This document shows, piece after piece, positions 15,394 through 21,673 of a stretch of 21,673 bases of DNA. The stretch's first letter is position 1, and each line of letters starts with the position of its first letter. The position numbers were made by a program, and so were the translations under genes. Source of the stretch: an uncultured Vogesella sp. (GTDB taxonomy: Bacteria > Pseudomonadota > Gammaproteobacteria > Burkholderiales > Chromobacteriaceae); contig CAMLGD010000030.1 of NCBI GenBank assembly GCA_946479405.1, positions 1 through 21,673 on the forward strand. Direction: 5' to 3'. Below the pieces are notes generated by a model. It had not been told where the DNA came from, ran no database searches, and saw only the letters and a program-made list of their open reading frames with translations.

Positions 15394-15487
15394 GCAAGCG
15401 GGTAAGTTCGGCTTGCGGCCAACGTAACCGGGCTGGGGGGACGCTCCCCCACCCGCTTGCGAAGGGGCGCGGCTTGCGCCCCTTTTT
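15394..15487 (+). terminator. Structured gltI-gltJ junction: nested stems and a terminator-like hairpin
   Basis: The final hairpin pairs AAGGGGCGC (15462-15470) with GCGCCCCTT (15476-15484) over 9 bp around GGCTT and ends in a T tract (15483-15487). This is a textbook intrinsic terminator, and it stops 14 bases before the gltJ start. Just upstream, GCAAGCGGGT (15394-15403) is perfectly complementary to ACCCGCTTGC (15451-15460). That long stem encloses a further hairpin, TGGGGG/CCCCCA (15434-15439 with 15446-15451), though the final A cannot serve both stems. CAAGC (15395-15399) could instead pair with GCTTG (15411-15415). A partial terminator here would lower gltJKL relative to gltI. Confidence 0.75.
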
Positions 15488-15501
15488 CTTTGGAGACATC
15501 A

Positions 15502-16245
15502 ATGAATTACAACTGGGACTGGAACGTTTTCTTCAAGTCCACCGGTATCGGCAGCGAGATCTACCTTGACTGGTTCGTCTCCGGCCTGGGCTGGACCATC
15601 GCCGTGGCGCTGGTGGCCTGGAGCGTGGCGCTGCTGATCGGTTCGCTGCTTGGCGTGATGCGCACCCTGCCGAACAAGACTGTAGCCGGCATTGCGACTG
15701 CTTATGTCGAGCTGTTCCGCAACGTGCCGCTGCTGGTGCAGCTGTTCGTGTGGTACTTCCTGGTGCCGGACTTGCTGCCGGAGCACACGCAGATCTGGTT
15801 CAAGCAAGAGCTGTCGCCCACCACTTCGGCCTACATCTCGGTAGTGATCTGCCTGGCGCTGTTCACCGCCGCCCGCGTCTGCGAGCAGGTGCGCACCGGT
15901 ATCCAGGCGCTGCCCAAGGGGCAGAGTGCGGCCGCGCTGGCGGTGGGTTTCAACCAGGCGCAGATGTACCGCCACGTGCTGCTGCCGCAGGCGTTCCGCA
16001 TCATCATCCCGCCACTGACCAGCGAGTTTCTCAATATCTTCAAGAACTCGTCGGTGGCGTCGCTGATCGGCCTGATGGAGCTGCTGGCGCAGACCAAGCA
16101 GACCGCCGAATTCACTGCCAATATGTTTGAGGCGTTTACCCTCGCTACGGTCATCTACTTCGTGCTCAACATGAGCCTGATGGGCGTGATGGGCTGGGTG
16201 GAGCGCAAGGTGCGCGTACCCGGCATGATGGGAGGAGGTAAATAA
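15502..16245 (+). CDS. gltJ: Glutamate/aspartate ABC transporter permease GltJ (247 aa)
   Basis: One of two inner-membrane channel subunits. It follows E. coli GltJ closely: NYNWDWNVFFKSTGIGSEIYLDWFVSGLGWTIAVAL at the start, AYVELFRNVPLLVQLFVWYFLVPDLLPE, LFTAARVCEQVRTGIQALPKGQ, and ERKVRVPGMMGGGK at the end. The EAA loop that docks to the ATPase is GQSAAALAVGFNQAQMYRHVLLPQAF. About five membrane segments are visible. The ATG at 15502 has GGAG (15492-15495) at good spacing, directly after the terminator-like hairpin, so readthrough mRNA still carries an exposed ribosome-binding site. Its TAA overlaps the gltK ATG by one base. Confidence 0.96.
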   Translation: MNYNWDWNVFFKSTGIGSEIYLDWFVSGLGWTIAVALVAWSVALLIGSLLGVMRTLPNKTVAGIATAYVELFRNVPLLVQLFVWYFLVPDLLPEHTQIWFKQELSPTTSAYISVVICLALFTAARVCEQVRTGIQALPKGQSAAALAVGFNQAQMYRHVLLPQAFRIIIPPLTSEFLNIFKNSSVASLIGLMELLAQTKQTAEFTANMFEAFTLATVIYFVLNMSLMGVMGWVERKVRVPGMMGGGK

Positions 16246-16910
16246 TGGATTTCACGCAGATCGTTCCATCCCTGCCCAATCTGTGGGAAGGCATGCTGCT
16301 GACGCTCAAGCTGTTGCTGCTGGCCGTGGGCGGTGGTGTAGCGTTGGGGACCATACTGGCGCTGATGCGTCTGTCCAGCAGCGCGCTGCTGTCCGGTCTG
16401 GCCAAGGCCTATGTCAATTACTTCCGCTCTATCCCGCTGCTGCTGGTGATCACCTGGTTCTACCTGGCAGTGCCGATGCTGTTGAACTGGATTACCGGCG
16501 AGTTTGTCGCTATCGGCGCCTTCACCTCCTGCCTGGTGGCGTTCATGATGTTCGAGGCCGCCTACTACTGCGAAATCGTGCGGGCCGGCATCCAGTCCAT
16601 CTCCAGCGGCCAGCTCAATGCCGCCTACGCGCTGGGCATGAGCTACGGCCAGGCCATGCGCCTGATCATCCTGCCGCAGGCGTTCCGCAAGATGATGCCG
16701 CTGCTGCTGCAGCAGTCCATCATCCTGTTCCAGGACACCTCGCTGGTGTACGCCGTGGGCCTGATGGACTTCCTCAACACCGCCCGCTCCAAGGGGGACA
16801 TCGTCGGTCAGCCGAATGAGTTCCTGATCCTGGCCGGGGTGGTTTATTTTGTTATCAGTTTCGGCGCCTCCACCGTGGTGAAGCGTCTGCAAAAGAGGTT
16901 GGCAGTATGA
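16245..16910 (+). CDS. gltK: Glutamate/aspartate ABC transporter permease GltK (221 aa)
   Basis: The second channel subunit, partner of GltJ. It shows [45 protein letters not shown], and [50 protein letters not shown], the last being the EAA coupling loop. [18 protein letters not shown] and a C-terminal helix follow. A very strong purine run, GGGAGGAGG (16230-16238), lies 6-8 bases before the ATG. The start overlaps the gltJ stop (TAATG) and the stop overlaps the gltL start (ATGA), so the three genes are translated in close coupling. Confidence 0.96.
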   Translation: MDFTQIVPSLPNLWEGMLLTLKLLLLAVGGGVALGTILALMRLSSSALLSGLAKAYVNYFRSIPLLLVITWFYLAVPMLLNWITGEFVAIGAFTSCLVAFMMFEAAYYCEIVRAGIQSISSGQLNAAYALGMSYGQAMRLIILPQAFRKMMPLLLQQSIILFQDTSLVYAVGLMDFLNTARSKGDIVGQPNEFLILAGVVYFVISFGASTVVKRLQKRLAV

Positions 16911-17647
16911 GCATGATTTCCATCAAGAACGTCAGCAAATGGTATGGCGAGTTCCAGGTGCTTACCGACTGCACGACCGACGTTAGCAAAGGCGAAGTGG
17001 TGGTGGTGTGCGGCCCGTCCGGCTCCGGCAAATCCACGCTGATCAAAACCGTCAACGCGCTGGAACCGTTCCAGAAGGGCGAGATTTTTGTTGATGGCGT
17101 GTCGGTTGGCGATGCCAAGACCGACCTGCCGAAACTGCGCGCCCGCATCGGCATGGTGTTCCAGAACTTCGAACTGTTCCCGCACCTGTCCATCACCGAG
17201 AACCTGACCATCGCGCAGCAGCGCGTGCTGGGGCGTAGCCAGGACGAGGCGATGCAGAAGGGTATGCACTACCTGGACCGCGTCGGCCTGAAGGCACATG
17301 CCAACAAGTTCCCGGGGCAGCTGTCCGGCGGCCAGCAGCAGCGCGTGGCCATTGCCCGTGCGCTGGCGATGGACCCGATTGCCATGCTGTTCGACGAACC
17401 GACCTCGGCGCTGGACCCGGAAATGGTGAACGAGGTGCTGGACGTGATGGTGGAGCTGGCGCACGAAGGCATGACCATGATGTGCGTGACCCACGAGATG
17501 GGCTTTGCGCGCAAGGTGGCCAACCGCGTGATCTTCATGGATCGCGGCCATATCGTGGAAGACTGCGCCAAGGAGGAGTTCTTCGGCAATCCGGAGGCGC
17601 GCTCCGAACGTGCCAAGCAGTTCCTGTCCAAGATCCTGCAGCACTGA
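16907..17647 (+). CDS. gltL: Glutamate/aspartate ABC transporter ATPase GltL (246 aa)
   Basis: The canonical ATPase for GltJK. Its start, [23 protein letters not shown], matches E. coli GltL almost word for word. Walker [10 protein letters not shown] is at residues 36-44, the Q-loop is [13 protein letters not shown], signature LSGGQ is at 139-143, and Walker B has Asp163 and Glu164. [19 protein letters not shown] gives the switch histidine. Unlike the first ATPase of the operon, it keeps the GltL-type HANKFPGQ block and the [10 protein letters not shown] tail. Its ATG overlaps the gltK stop by 4 bases; an in-frame ATG at 16913 is a less likely alternative. Two hairpins follow, so it ends the operon. 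Confidence 0.96.
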   Translation: MSMISIKNVSKWYGEFQVLTDCTTDVSKGEVVVVCGPSGSGKSTLIKTVNALEPFQKGEIFVDGVSVGDAKTDLPKLRARIGMVFQNFELFPHLSITENLTIAQQRVLGRSQDEAMQKGMHYLDRVGLKAHANKFPGQLSGGQQQRVAIARALAMDPIAMLFDEPTSALDPEMVNEVLDVMVELAHEGMTMMCVTHEMGFARKVANRVIFMDRGHIVEDCAKEEFFGNPEARSERAKQFLSKILQH

Positions 17648-17657
17648 GCCAGGTAGC

Positions 17658-17689
17658 CAAGGTTGGCCGCAAGTCTGCGGCCAACCTTG
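17658..17689. terminator. 14-bp hairpin made from an inverted pair of the repeat word
   Basis: CAAGGTTGGCCGCA (17658-17671) pairs perfectly with TGCGGCCAACCTTG (17676-17689) around AGTC. Both arms contain the 9-base word in opposite orientation. It begins 10 bases after the gltL stop and can work in both directions, between the convergent gltL and thpR genes. It has no long T tract. Confidence 0.7.
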
Positions 17690-17694
17690 TCCGG

Positions 17695-17720
17695 CAACGC
17701 CACCGTCCGCGGTGGCGTTG
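17695..17720. terminator. Second hairpin between gltL and thpR
   Basis: CAACGCCACC (17695-17704) pairs with GGTGGCGTTG (17711-17720) over 10 bp around GTCCGC. TGTCGT follows on the plus strand. On the minus strand it begins just after the thpR stop, so it probably serves thpR as well as gltL. Confidence 0.65.
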
Positions 17721-17731
17721 TCGTATCCGGC

Positions 17732-18238
17732 TCAGGGCCAGTGTGCCAGCTCGCGGTAGTGCGCACCCTGTGGCGTCAGCGTGGATGCCATCAGCGACAC
17801 GCGCCGCAGCGGGTAGAGCAACGGTGCGATGGCATGGGTCGGCAGTGGTTGGCGCGCTTGGCGCAGCAAGGTGACGTGCGGCAGATAGGGGCGCTGTTCG
17901 ATGCTGAAGCCGGCACCGGCCAGTGCGCTGCGCAGGGCCGCGGCCAGCTGCTCCAGTGCCGGGCAGGGCTGGCTACCGCTGGCCCAGACAATGCCGCCGT
18001 GCCAGCTGCCCACCTGGTCCAGCCGCCAGACGGCCCCGGCGGCGTGCGGCAGCTGGCTGCCGATGTGGCGCAGTTCGTCCAGCCGCTCGGGGGCGACCTC
18101 GCCCAGAAACGCCAGGGTGAGGTGCAGGCTGCGCGGTGGCACCGGTCGGCCGCGACAGCGGCGGGTGAGCGGGCGTGCCAGGTGATGCAGGGCGCCGGCA
18201 AGGTGCCGGCCTGGCAGGATGGCAAAGAACAGTCGCAC
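17732..18238 (-). CDS. thpR: RNA 2',3'-cyclic phosphodiesterase ThpR (168 aa)
   Basis: A 2H-phosphoesterase that opens 2',3'-cyclic phosphates at RNA ends; in vitro it also ligates tRNA halves (LigT). Both HxTx motifs are present: HLTL at residues 39-42 and HVTL at 121-124. They sit in the usual surroundings RSLHLTLAFLGEV and YLPHVTLLRQAR. The N-terminus RLFFAILPG is the family start. I therefore chose GTG at 18238, which has AGGAG 6 bases upstream, over an ATG 54 bases further up that lacks one. The length is close to E. coli ThpR (176 aa). The gene stands alone on the minus strand, convergent with gltL and divergent from the EAL-HDOD gene. Confidence 0.94.
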   Translation of the reverse strand: MRLFFAILPGRHLAGALHHLARPLTRRCRGRPVPPRSLHLTLAFLGEVAPERLDELRHIGSQLPHAAGAVWRLDQVGSWHGGIVWASGSQPCPALEQLAAALRSALAGAGFSIEQRPYLPHVTLLRQARQPLPTHAIAPLLYPLRRVSLMASTLTPQGAHYRELAHWP

Positions 18239-18318
18239 GGTGGACTCCTGGCTGCAGTGGCCTGTCTGTAGTATGTGACCAACTGGCGCCAAGAGTCGTC
18301 GGGCAAGGGGCCGGGGCG

Positions 18319-18340
18319 CGCGGTTTCACATGAAACCGCG
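18319..18340. promoter_or_regulatory. 22-base palindrome resembling a ParB parS site
   Basis: CGCGGTTTCA (18319-18328) and TGAAACCGCG (18331-18340) are perfect arms around CA. The core GTTTCACATGAAAC (18323-18336) differs from the parS core GTTTCACGTGAAAC at one central base. The flanking parS bases T and A are replaced by G and C. It lies between the divergent thpR and EAL-HDOD genes, about 80 and 140 bases from their starts. A local operator is the alternative reading. Confidence 0.45.
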
Positions 18341-18481
18341 AAAGCCGCGACGGGCGGCCAATTACTGTTTTGTTGCAACAAGCCCACGCTGCCGTGGCTG
18401 GTTGCCAGTGGCATTCCGGCGCGCATGCCGACGGCCGCTGCTTTCGGCTACTATCGAACCGTCTAGGCATGAACTGAAACC

Positions 18482-19693
18482 ATGTACTCCACCATCTATC
18501 TTGGCCGACAGCCAATTGTCGACCTCAAGCAACAACGCGTGGCGTACGAACTGTTGTTCCGCTCCGGCCCGGAAAACCGGGCTCTGTTCACGGACGACAT
18601 CAATGCCACTGCCGCCGTTATCCGCCATACCTTCATCGACCTGGGGCTGGCGCGGGTGCTGGAAGGCTGCCCCGGTTTCATCAACGTCAACGAGCAGCTG
18701 CTAAAAAGCCCGTTGATCGAGCTGATGCCGCCGGAAAGCATCATTCTGGAAATCCTGGAAAACGTGCCGCTGGATGACACGGTACGTGCCCGCTGCACCG
18801 AGCTGAAGGCGCGTGGCTACCACTTTGCGCTGGACGATGTGGTGGACATCACGCCGGAGGTGGCGCGCATGCTGCCGCTGGTGGATTACATCAAATTCGA
18901 CCTGCGCGAGATCCCGCTGGCTAGCCTGCCCGCGGTGCTGGGGCGGCTGCAGGGCTTCAAGGGCACGCTGCTGGCGGAGAAGGTGGACTCGGTGGAAGAG
19001 TTCGAGGTCTGCAAGGCGCTGGGCATTTCCTTGTTCCAGGGCTATTTCTTTGCGCGGCCAACGGTGATGACCCACAACCGCGCCCATCCCAACCGTGCGC
19101 TGACCTTGCGCCTGCTGGGGCTGGTGCTGCAGGAGGCCGACATCCAGCGGCTGGAAGAAGTGTTCAAGGCGGCGCCGGACATGGTGCTGGGCCTGTTGCG
19201 GCTGGTGAACGCGGCGGAAAACTACCGCCGGCCGATCTCCTCCATCCGTGAGGCGCTGCTGCTGCTGGGCTCCGCGCGACTGAAGCGCTGGGCATTGATC
19301 CTGCTGTTTTCCGCCGATTGCAGCCCGATGCGCGGCCCCAGCCCGCTGCTGGAAATGGCGGCGGTGCGTGGCCGTATGATGGAGCTGCTGGCCGACGAGT
19401 TGGGACATGACAGCGACGATGCTTTCATGACAGGCATCCTGTCGCTGGCCGACAGCCTGCTGTCGATGCCGATGGCCGAGCTGGTGGATGGCCTGGCGCT
19501 GCACCCACCGGTGGAGGACGCCCTGCTGCGCCGCAGTGGCGAGCTGGGTGACTTGCTGCAGCAGGTGGAGCTGGCAGAGTGCCGGCAGCCGGCCAGCCCG
19601 TTGCCGCAGATAGATGCCGAGCGTTTCAACCGGCTGCAGCTGCATGCGCTGGAGTGGGTGAAGCAGTTGTGGCAGGAGGAGCTGCCGCACTGA
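18482..19693 (+). CDS. EAL-HDOD protein, YuxH/CdgJ-like (403 aa)
   Basis: A c-di-GMP-type EAL domain (residues ~1-195) fused to an HDOD domain (~200-400), the architecture of YuxH in Bacillus and CdgJ in Vibrio. EAL reads ELL (YELLFR, Glu23). The other metal and catalytic positions seem kept: Asn68, Glu90, Asp118 and Asp119, Lys138, Glu166 and Gln186. Loop 6, normally DDFGxGxSS, is replaced by DDVVDITPE, a change often linked to loss of phosphodiesterase activity. The protein may therefore bind c-di-GMP or act as a scaffold rather than cleave it. The HDOD part shows LRLVNAAENYRRPISSIREALLLLGSARLKRW. CdgJ affects motility in Vibrio. The ATG at 18482 lacks a clear ribosome-binding site, but the family starts at IYLGRQPIVD. 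A strong hairpin ends the gene. Confidence 0.92.
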   Translation: MYSTIYLGRQPIVDLKQQRVAYELLFRSGPENRALFTDDINATAAVIRHTFIDLGLARVLEGCPGFINVNEQLLKSPLIELMPPESIILEILENVPLDDTVRARCTELKARGYHFALDDVVDITPEVARMLPLVDYIKFDLREIPLASLPAVLGRLQGFKGTLLAEKVDSVEEFEVCKALGISLFQGYFFARPTVMTHNRAHPNRALTLRLLGLVLQEADIQRLEEVFKAAPDMVLGLLRLVNAAENYRRPISSIREALLLLGSARLKRWALILLFSADCSPMRGPSPLLEMAAVRGRMMELLADELGHDSDDAFMTGILSLADSLLSMPMAELVDGLALHPPVEDALLRRSGELGDLLQQVELAECRQPASPLPQIDAERFNRLQLHALEWVKQLWQEELPH

Positions 19694-19720
19694 CGGCATT
19701 GTTTGCGGTGTAATAACGAA

Positions 19721-19748
19721 ACAAGGCCGGTCGCAAGACCGGCCTTGT
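19721..19748. terminator. Bidirectional terminator between the EAL-HDOD gene and pilU
   Basis: ACAAGGCCGGTC (19721-19732) pairs perfectly over 12 bp with GACCGGCCTTGT (19737-19748) around a GCAA tetraloop. It lies 27 bases after the EAL-HDOD stop and 30 bases past the pilU stop on the other strand. The T stretches are short on both sides (GCTTTC on plus, TTCGTTA on minus). Confidence 0.8.
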
Positions 19749-19778
19749 GCTTTCTGGCGTGCCAGGGTTGGCCGCAGG

Positions 19779-20918
19779 CTAGACGATGTCCAGGTGGTCG
19801 AGGCCGCCCTGCTCCACGCCCTGGTGCTTGGCGGTTTCGCTGTGCAGCTTGATCTGCAGCCGCAGGTCGTTCACCGAATCGGCATTGCGCAGCGCATCCT
19901 CGTAGCTGACCTTGCCGATCTCGAACAGGTCGAACAGCGCCTGGTCGAAGGTCTGCATGCCGGATTCGCGCGAGCGCCCCATTACTTCCTTGATGCTGGA
20001 CACCTCGCCCTTGAAGATCAGGTCCGAGATCAGCGGGCTGTTGATCAGCACCTCGATCGCCGCGGTACGGCCCTTGCCGCCCTTCAGCGGTACCAGCCGC
20101 TGCGAGATGATGGCCTTCATGTTCAGCGACAGGTCCATCAGCACCTGCTGGTGACGTTCTTCCGGGAAGAAGTTCAGGATACGGTCCAGCGCCTGGTTGG
20201 CGTTGTTGGCGTGCAGCGTGGCCAGGCATAGGTGGCCGGTCTCGGCAAACTGCAGGCCATACATCATGGTCTCGCGGTCACGGATCTCGCCCATCAGGAT
20301 CACGTCTGGCGCCTGGCGCAGGGTGTTCTTCAGCGCGATCTCCCAGCTATCGGTGTCGACGCCGATTTCGCGCTGGGTAATGATGCTTTTCTTGTGCGCG
20401 TGCACGTATTCCACCGGGTCTTCGATGGTGATGATGTGGTCGGCGGCATTGGTGTTGCGCCAGTCCACCAGCGCCGCCAGCGAGGTGGATTTACCGGAGC
20501 CGGTACCGCCGACGAAGATCACCAGTCCGCGCTTGATCATGGCGATGTCGCGCAACACCTCCGGCAGCTGCAGCTGGTCGAAGGTGGGAATCTCGGTGTT
20601 GATCTTGCGCAGCACCATACCGGCCTTGCCTTGCTGCACATAGGCGCTAACCCGGAAGCGGCCAACCCCTGGCGGGCTGATGGCAAAGTTGGCTTCCTTG
20701 TTGGCTTCGAACTCCTCGGTCTGGCGGTCGTTCATTACCGAACGCACCAGCTCCTTGGTATGTTGCCCGGACAACACCTGCGGCGACACCGGGGTGATCT
20801 TGCCGTCGATCTTCATCGCCGGCGGGAATTCCGCGGCAATGAAGATATCCGAAGCGTTCTTGCTGACCGCATGGGCCAGCAGATCGTTGATGAATTTTGA
20901 CGCCTGTTCCTTTTCCAT
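19779..20918 (-). CDS. pilU: Type IV pilus retraction ATPase accessory PilU (379 aa)
   Basis: A PilT paralog that works with PilT to power pilus retraction at the inner-membrane base of the machine. It belongs to the GspE/PilT secretion ATPases. Walker A GGTGSGKST is at residues 137-145, the Asp box ITIEDPVEYVH follows, Walker B is DVILMGEIRD near 205-214, and the His box TGHLCLATLH is at 227-236. The extended C-terminus, ending LHSETAKHQGVEQGGLDHLDIV, is PilU-like rather than PilT-like. The ATG at 20918 has GGAG 6 bases upstream. A GTG one codon earlier is possible but too close to the ribosome-binding site. It starts 12 bases after the pilT stop, so the two form an operon. A copy of the repeat word (19767-19775) ends 3 bases before the stop codon, on the downstream side. 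Confidence 0.96.
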   Translation of the reverse strand: MEKEQASKFINDLLAHAVSKNASDIFIAAEFPPAMKIDGKITPVSPQVLSGQHTKELVRSVMNDRQTEEFEANKEANFAISPPGVGRFRVSAYVQQGKAGMVLRKINTEIPTFDQLQLPEVLRDIAMIKRGLVIFVGGTGSGKSTSLAALVDWRNTNAADHIITIEDPVEYVHAHKKSIITQREIGVDTDSWEIALKNTLRQAPDVILMGEIRDRETMMYGLQFAETGHLCLATLHANNANQALDRILNFFPEERHQQVLMDLSLNMKAIISQRLVPLKGGKGRTAAIEVLINSPLISDLIFKGEVSSIKEVMGRSRESGMQTFDQALFDLFEIGKVSYEDALRNADSVNDLRLQIKLHSETAKHQGVEQGGLDHLDIV

Positions 20919-20930
20919 CACCGGCTCCGC

Positions 20931-21673
20931 TTAGAAATAATCCTTGTTGGTGGCTTTGCCGCGTGCCTCTTCCTCGGACACGATATTGCGGCGTACCAGA
21001 TCCTGCAGGCACTGGTCCAGCGTCTGCATGCCGTATTGTTGGCCGGTCTGGATCATCGAGTTGATCTGCGCCAGCTTGTTTTCGCGGATCAGGTTGCGGA
21101 TCGCCGGGGTGCCGACCATGATCTCGTGCGCCGCTACCCGGCCGCCACCGTCCTTGGTTTTCAGCAGTGCTTGCGAAATCACCGCGCGCAGGCTTTCCGA
21201 CAGCATGGCGCGCACCATTTCCTTTTCGCCGGCCGGGAACACGTCCACGATACGGTCGACGGTCTTGGCGGCGCTGCTGGTGTGCAGGGTGCCAAATACC
21301 AGGTGGCCGGTCTCGGCTGCGGTCAGCGCCAGGCGGATGGTGTCCAGGTCGCGCATTTCGCCCACCAGGATCACGTCCGGGTCTTCACGCAGTGCGCTTT
21401 TCAGCGCATTGGCAAAGCTGCGGGTCTGGGTGCCCAGCTCGCGCTGGTTGATCAGCGACTTCTTGCTCTCGTGCACGAATTCGATTGGGTCTTCGGCGGT
21501 GAGGATGTGCGAATACGCGTTGTTGTTGATGTAGTCGATCATCGCCGCTAGGGTGGTGGATTTGCCGGAGCCGGTCGGCCCGGTCACCAGTACGATGCCG
21601 CGCGGGTATTCGGAGATATCGCGGAAAATCTTCGGCGCATTCAGGTCTTCCAGCGACAGCACCTTGGACGGAA
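20931..21673 (-). CDS. pilT: Type IV pilus retraction ATPase PilT, N-terminal part outside window
   Basis: The hexameric motor that depolymerises pilin during retraction, needed for twitching and natural transformation. The gene runs off the right edge. The visible ~247 codons begin PSKVLSLEDLNAPKIFRDISEYPRG and include Walker A VTGPTGSGKSTTLAAM, the Asp box LTAEDPIEFVHESKKSLINQRE, Walker B DVILVGEMRD, the His box TGHLVFGTLHTSSAAKTVDRIVD, and the AIRNLIRENK region conserved in PilT. About 100 N-terminal residues (a PAS-like domain in known PilT structures) are missing. All catalytic boxes in view are intact, and pilU follows after 12 bases. Confidence 0.96.
   Translation of the reverse strand, partial: PSKVLSLEDLNAPKIFRDISEYPRGIVLVTGPTGSGKSTTLAAMIDYINNNAYSHILTAEDPIEFVHESKKSLINQRELGTQTRSFANALKSALREDPDVILVGEMRDLDTIRLALTAAETGHLVFGTLHTSSAAKTVDRIVDVFPAGEKEMVRAMLSESLRAVISQALLKTKDGGGRVAAHEIMVGTPAIRNLIRENKLAQINSMIQTGQQYGMQTLDQCLQDLVRRNIVSEEEARGKATNKDYF

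Noticed and set aside
13285..15502. Minus-strand frames of 364-429 codons opposite rsmA, the ATPase gene and gltI
   Set aside because: They are antisense shadows with repetitive His/Gln/Arg composition and no family motif.
18330..18704. Plus-strand frame beginning at the ATG inside the parS-like palindrome
   Set aside because: It runs into the EAL-HDOD gene in another frame, has no ribosome-binding site and its composition is shadow-like.
1..21673. CRISPR array, IS element, prophage, integron, tRNA or rRNA
   Set aside because: I found no regular direct repeats with spacers, no transposase, integrase or phage gene, and no cloverleaf or rRNA-like segment.

Overview
The window is about 21.7 kb of GC-rich bacterial chromosome. 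It reads as core genome of a betaproteobacterium. Neisseriales, and within it Chromobacteriaceae (Vogesella, Chromobacterium or Aquitalea type), fits best. The reasons are the HemL, RsmA, CyaY, PilT/PilU and GltIJKL protein sequences, the lptM/cyaY divergent pair and the codon use. The genus is an inference. I see no prophage, IS element, CRISPR array, tRNA or rRNA.

Layout. (1) 1-1049: 3' part of hemL (tetrapyrrole synthesis), then a terminator. (2) 1223-5335: a very large SNF2-family helicase. (3) 5468-6012: a cytochrome b561 gene broken by a one-base deletion. (4) 6092-6961: a GNAT acetyltransferase. (5) 7032-9020, minus strand: a compact cluster of VOC protein, EVE-domain protein, WYL-type regulator and a second VOC protein, with an overlapping-dyad site upstream. 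(6) 9369-11108: a TPR-coiled coil-GGDEF diguanylate cyclase with intact GGEEF and I-site. (7) 11135-11730, minus strand: lptM (39 aa lipoprotein) overlapping a GNAT gene, divergent from cyaY and a yqaA-type membrane protein gene (11828-12567). (8) 12770-13543: rsmA (ksgA). (9) 13663-17647: a glutamate/aspartate ABC importer operon of ATPase, gltI, gltJ, gltK and gltL, which carries two ATPase genes and a strongly structured gltI-gltJ junction. (10) 17732-18238, minus strand: thpR. (11) 18482-19693: a YuxH-like EAL-HDOD protein with a parS-like palindrome upstream. (12) 19779-21673, minus strand: pilU and the 3' part of pilT, the type IV pilus retraction ATPases.

The most unusual signal is not a gene. 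A 9-base word, GCGGCCAAC (reverse complement GTTGGCCGC), occurs 22 times by my hand count. Ten copies lie in the short intergenic gaps and twelve lie inside genes in several reading frames. Some intergenic copies face each other as inverted pairs (1054-1073, 17658-17689), and the second pair forms a terminator-like hairpin. This recalls the DNA uptake sequences of Neisseriaceae, but the word itself is unlike the DUS dialects I know. Its meaning is open.

How the genes relate. The GGDEF protein and the EAL-HDOD protein would belong to c-di-GMP signalling, which in many bacteria affects type IV pili. PilT and PilU drive pilus retraction, needed for twitching and natural transformation, which is why a possible uptake word here is worth testing. 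The remaining genes are housekeeping or small accessory functions.
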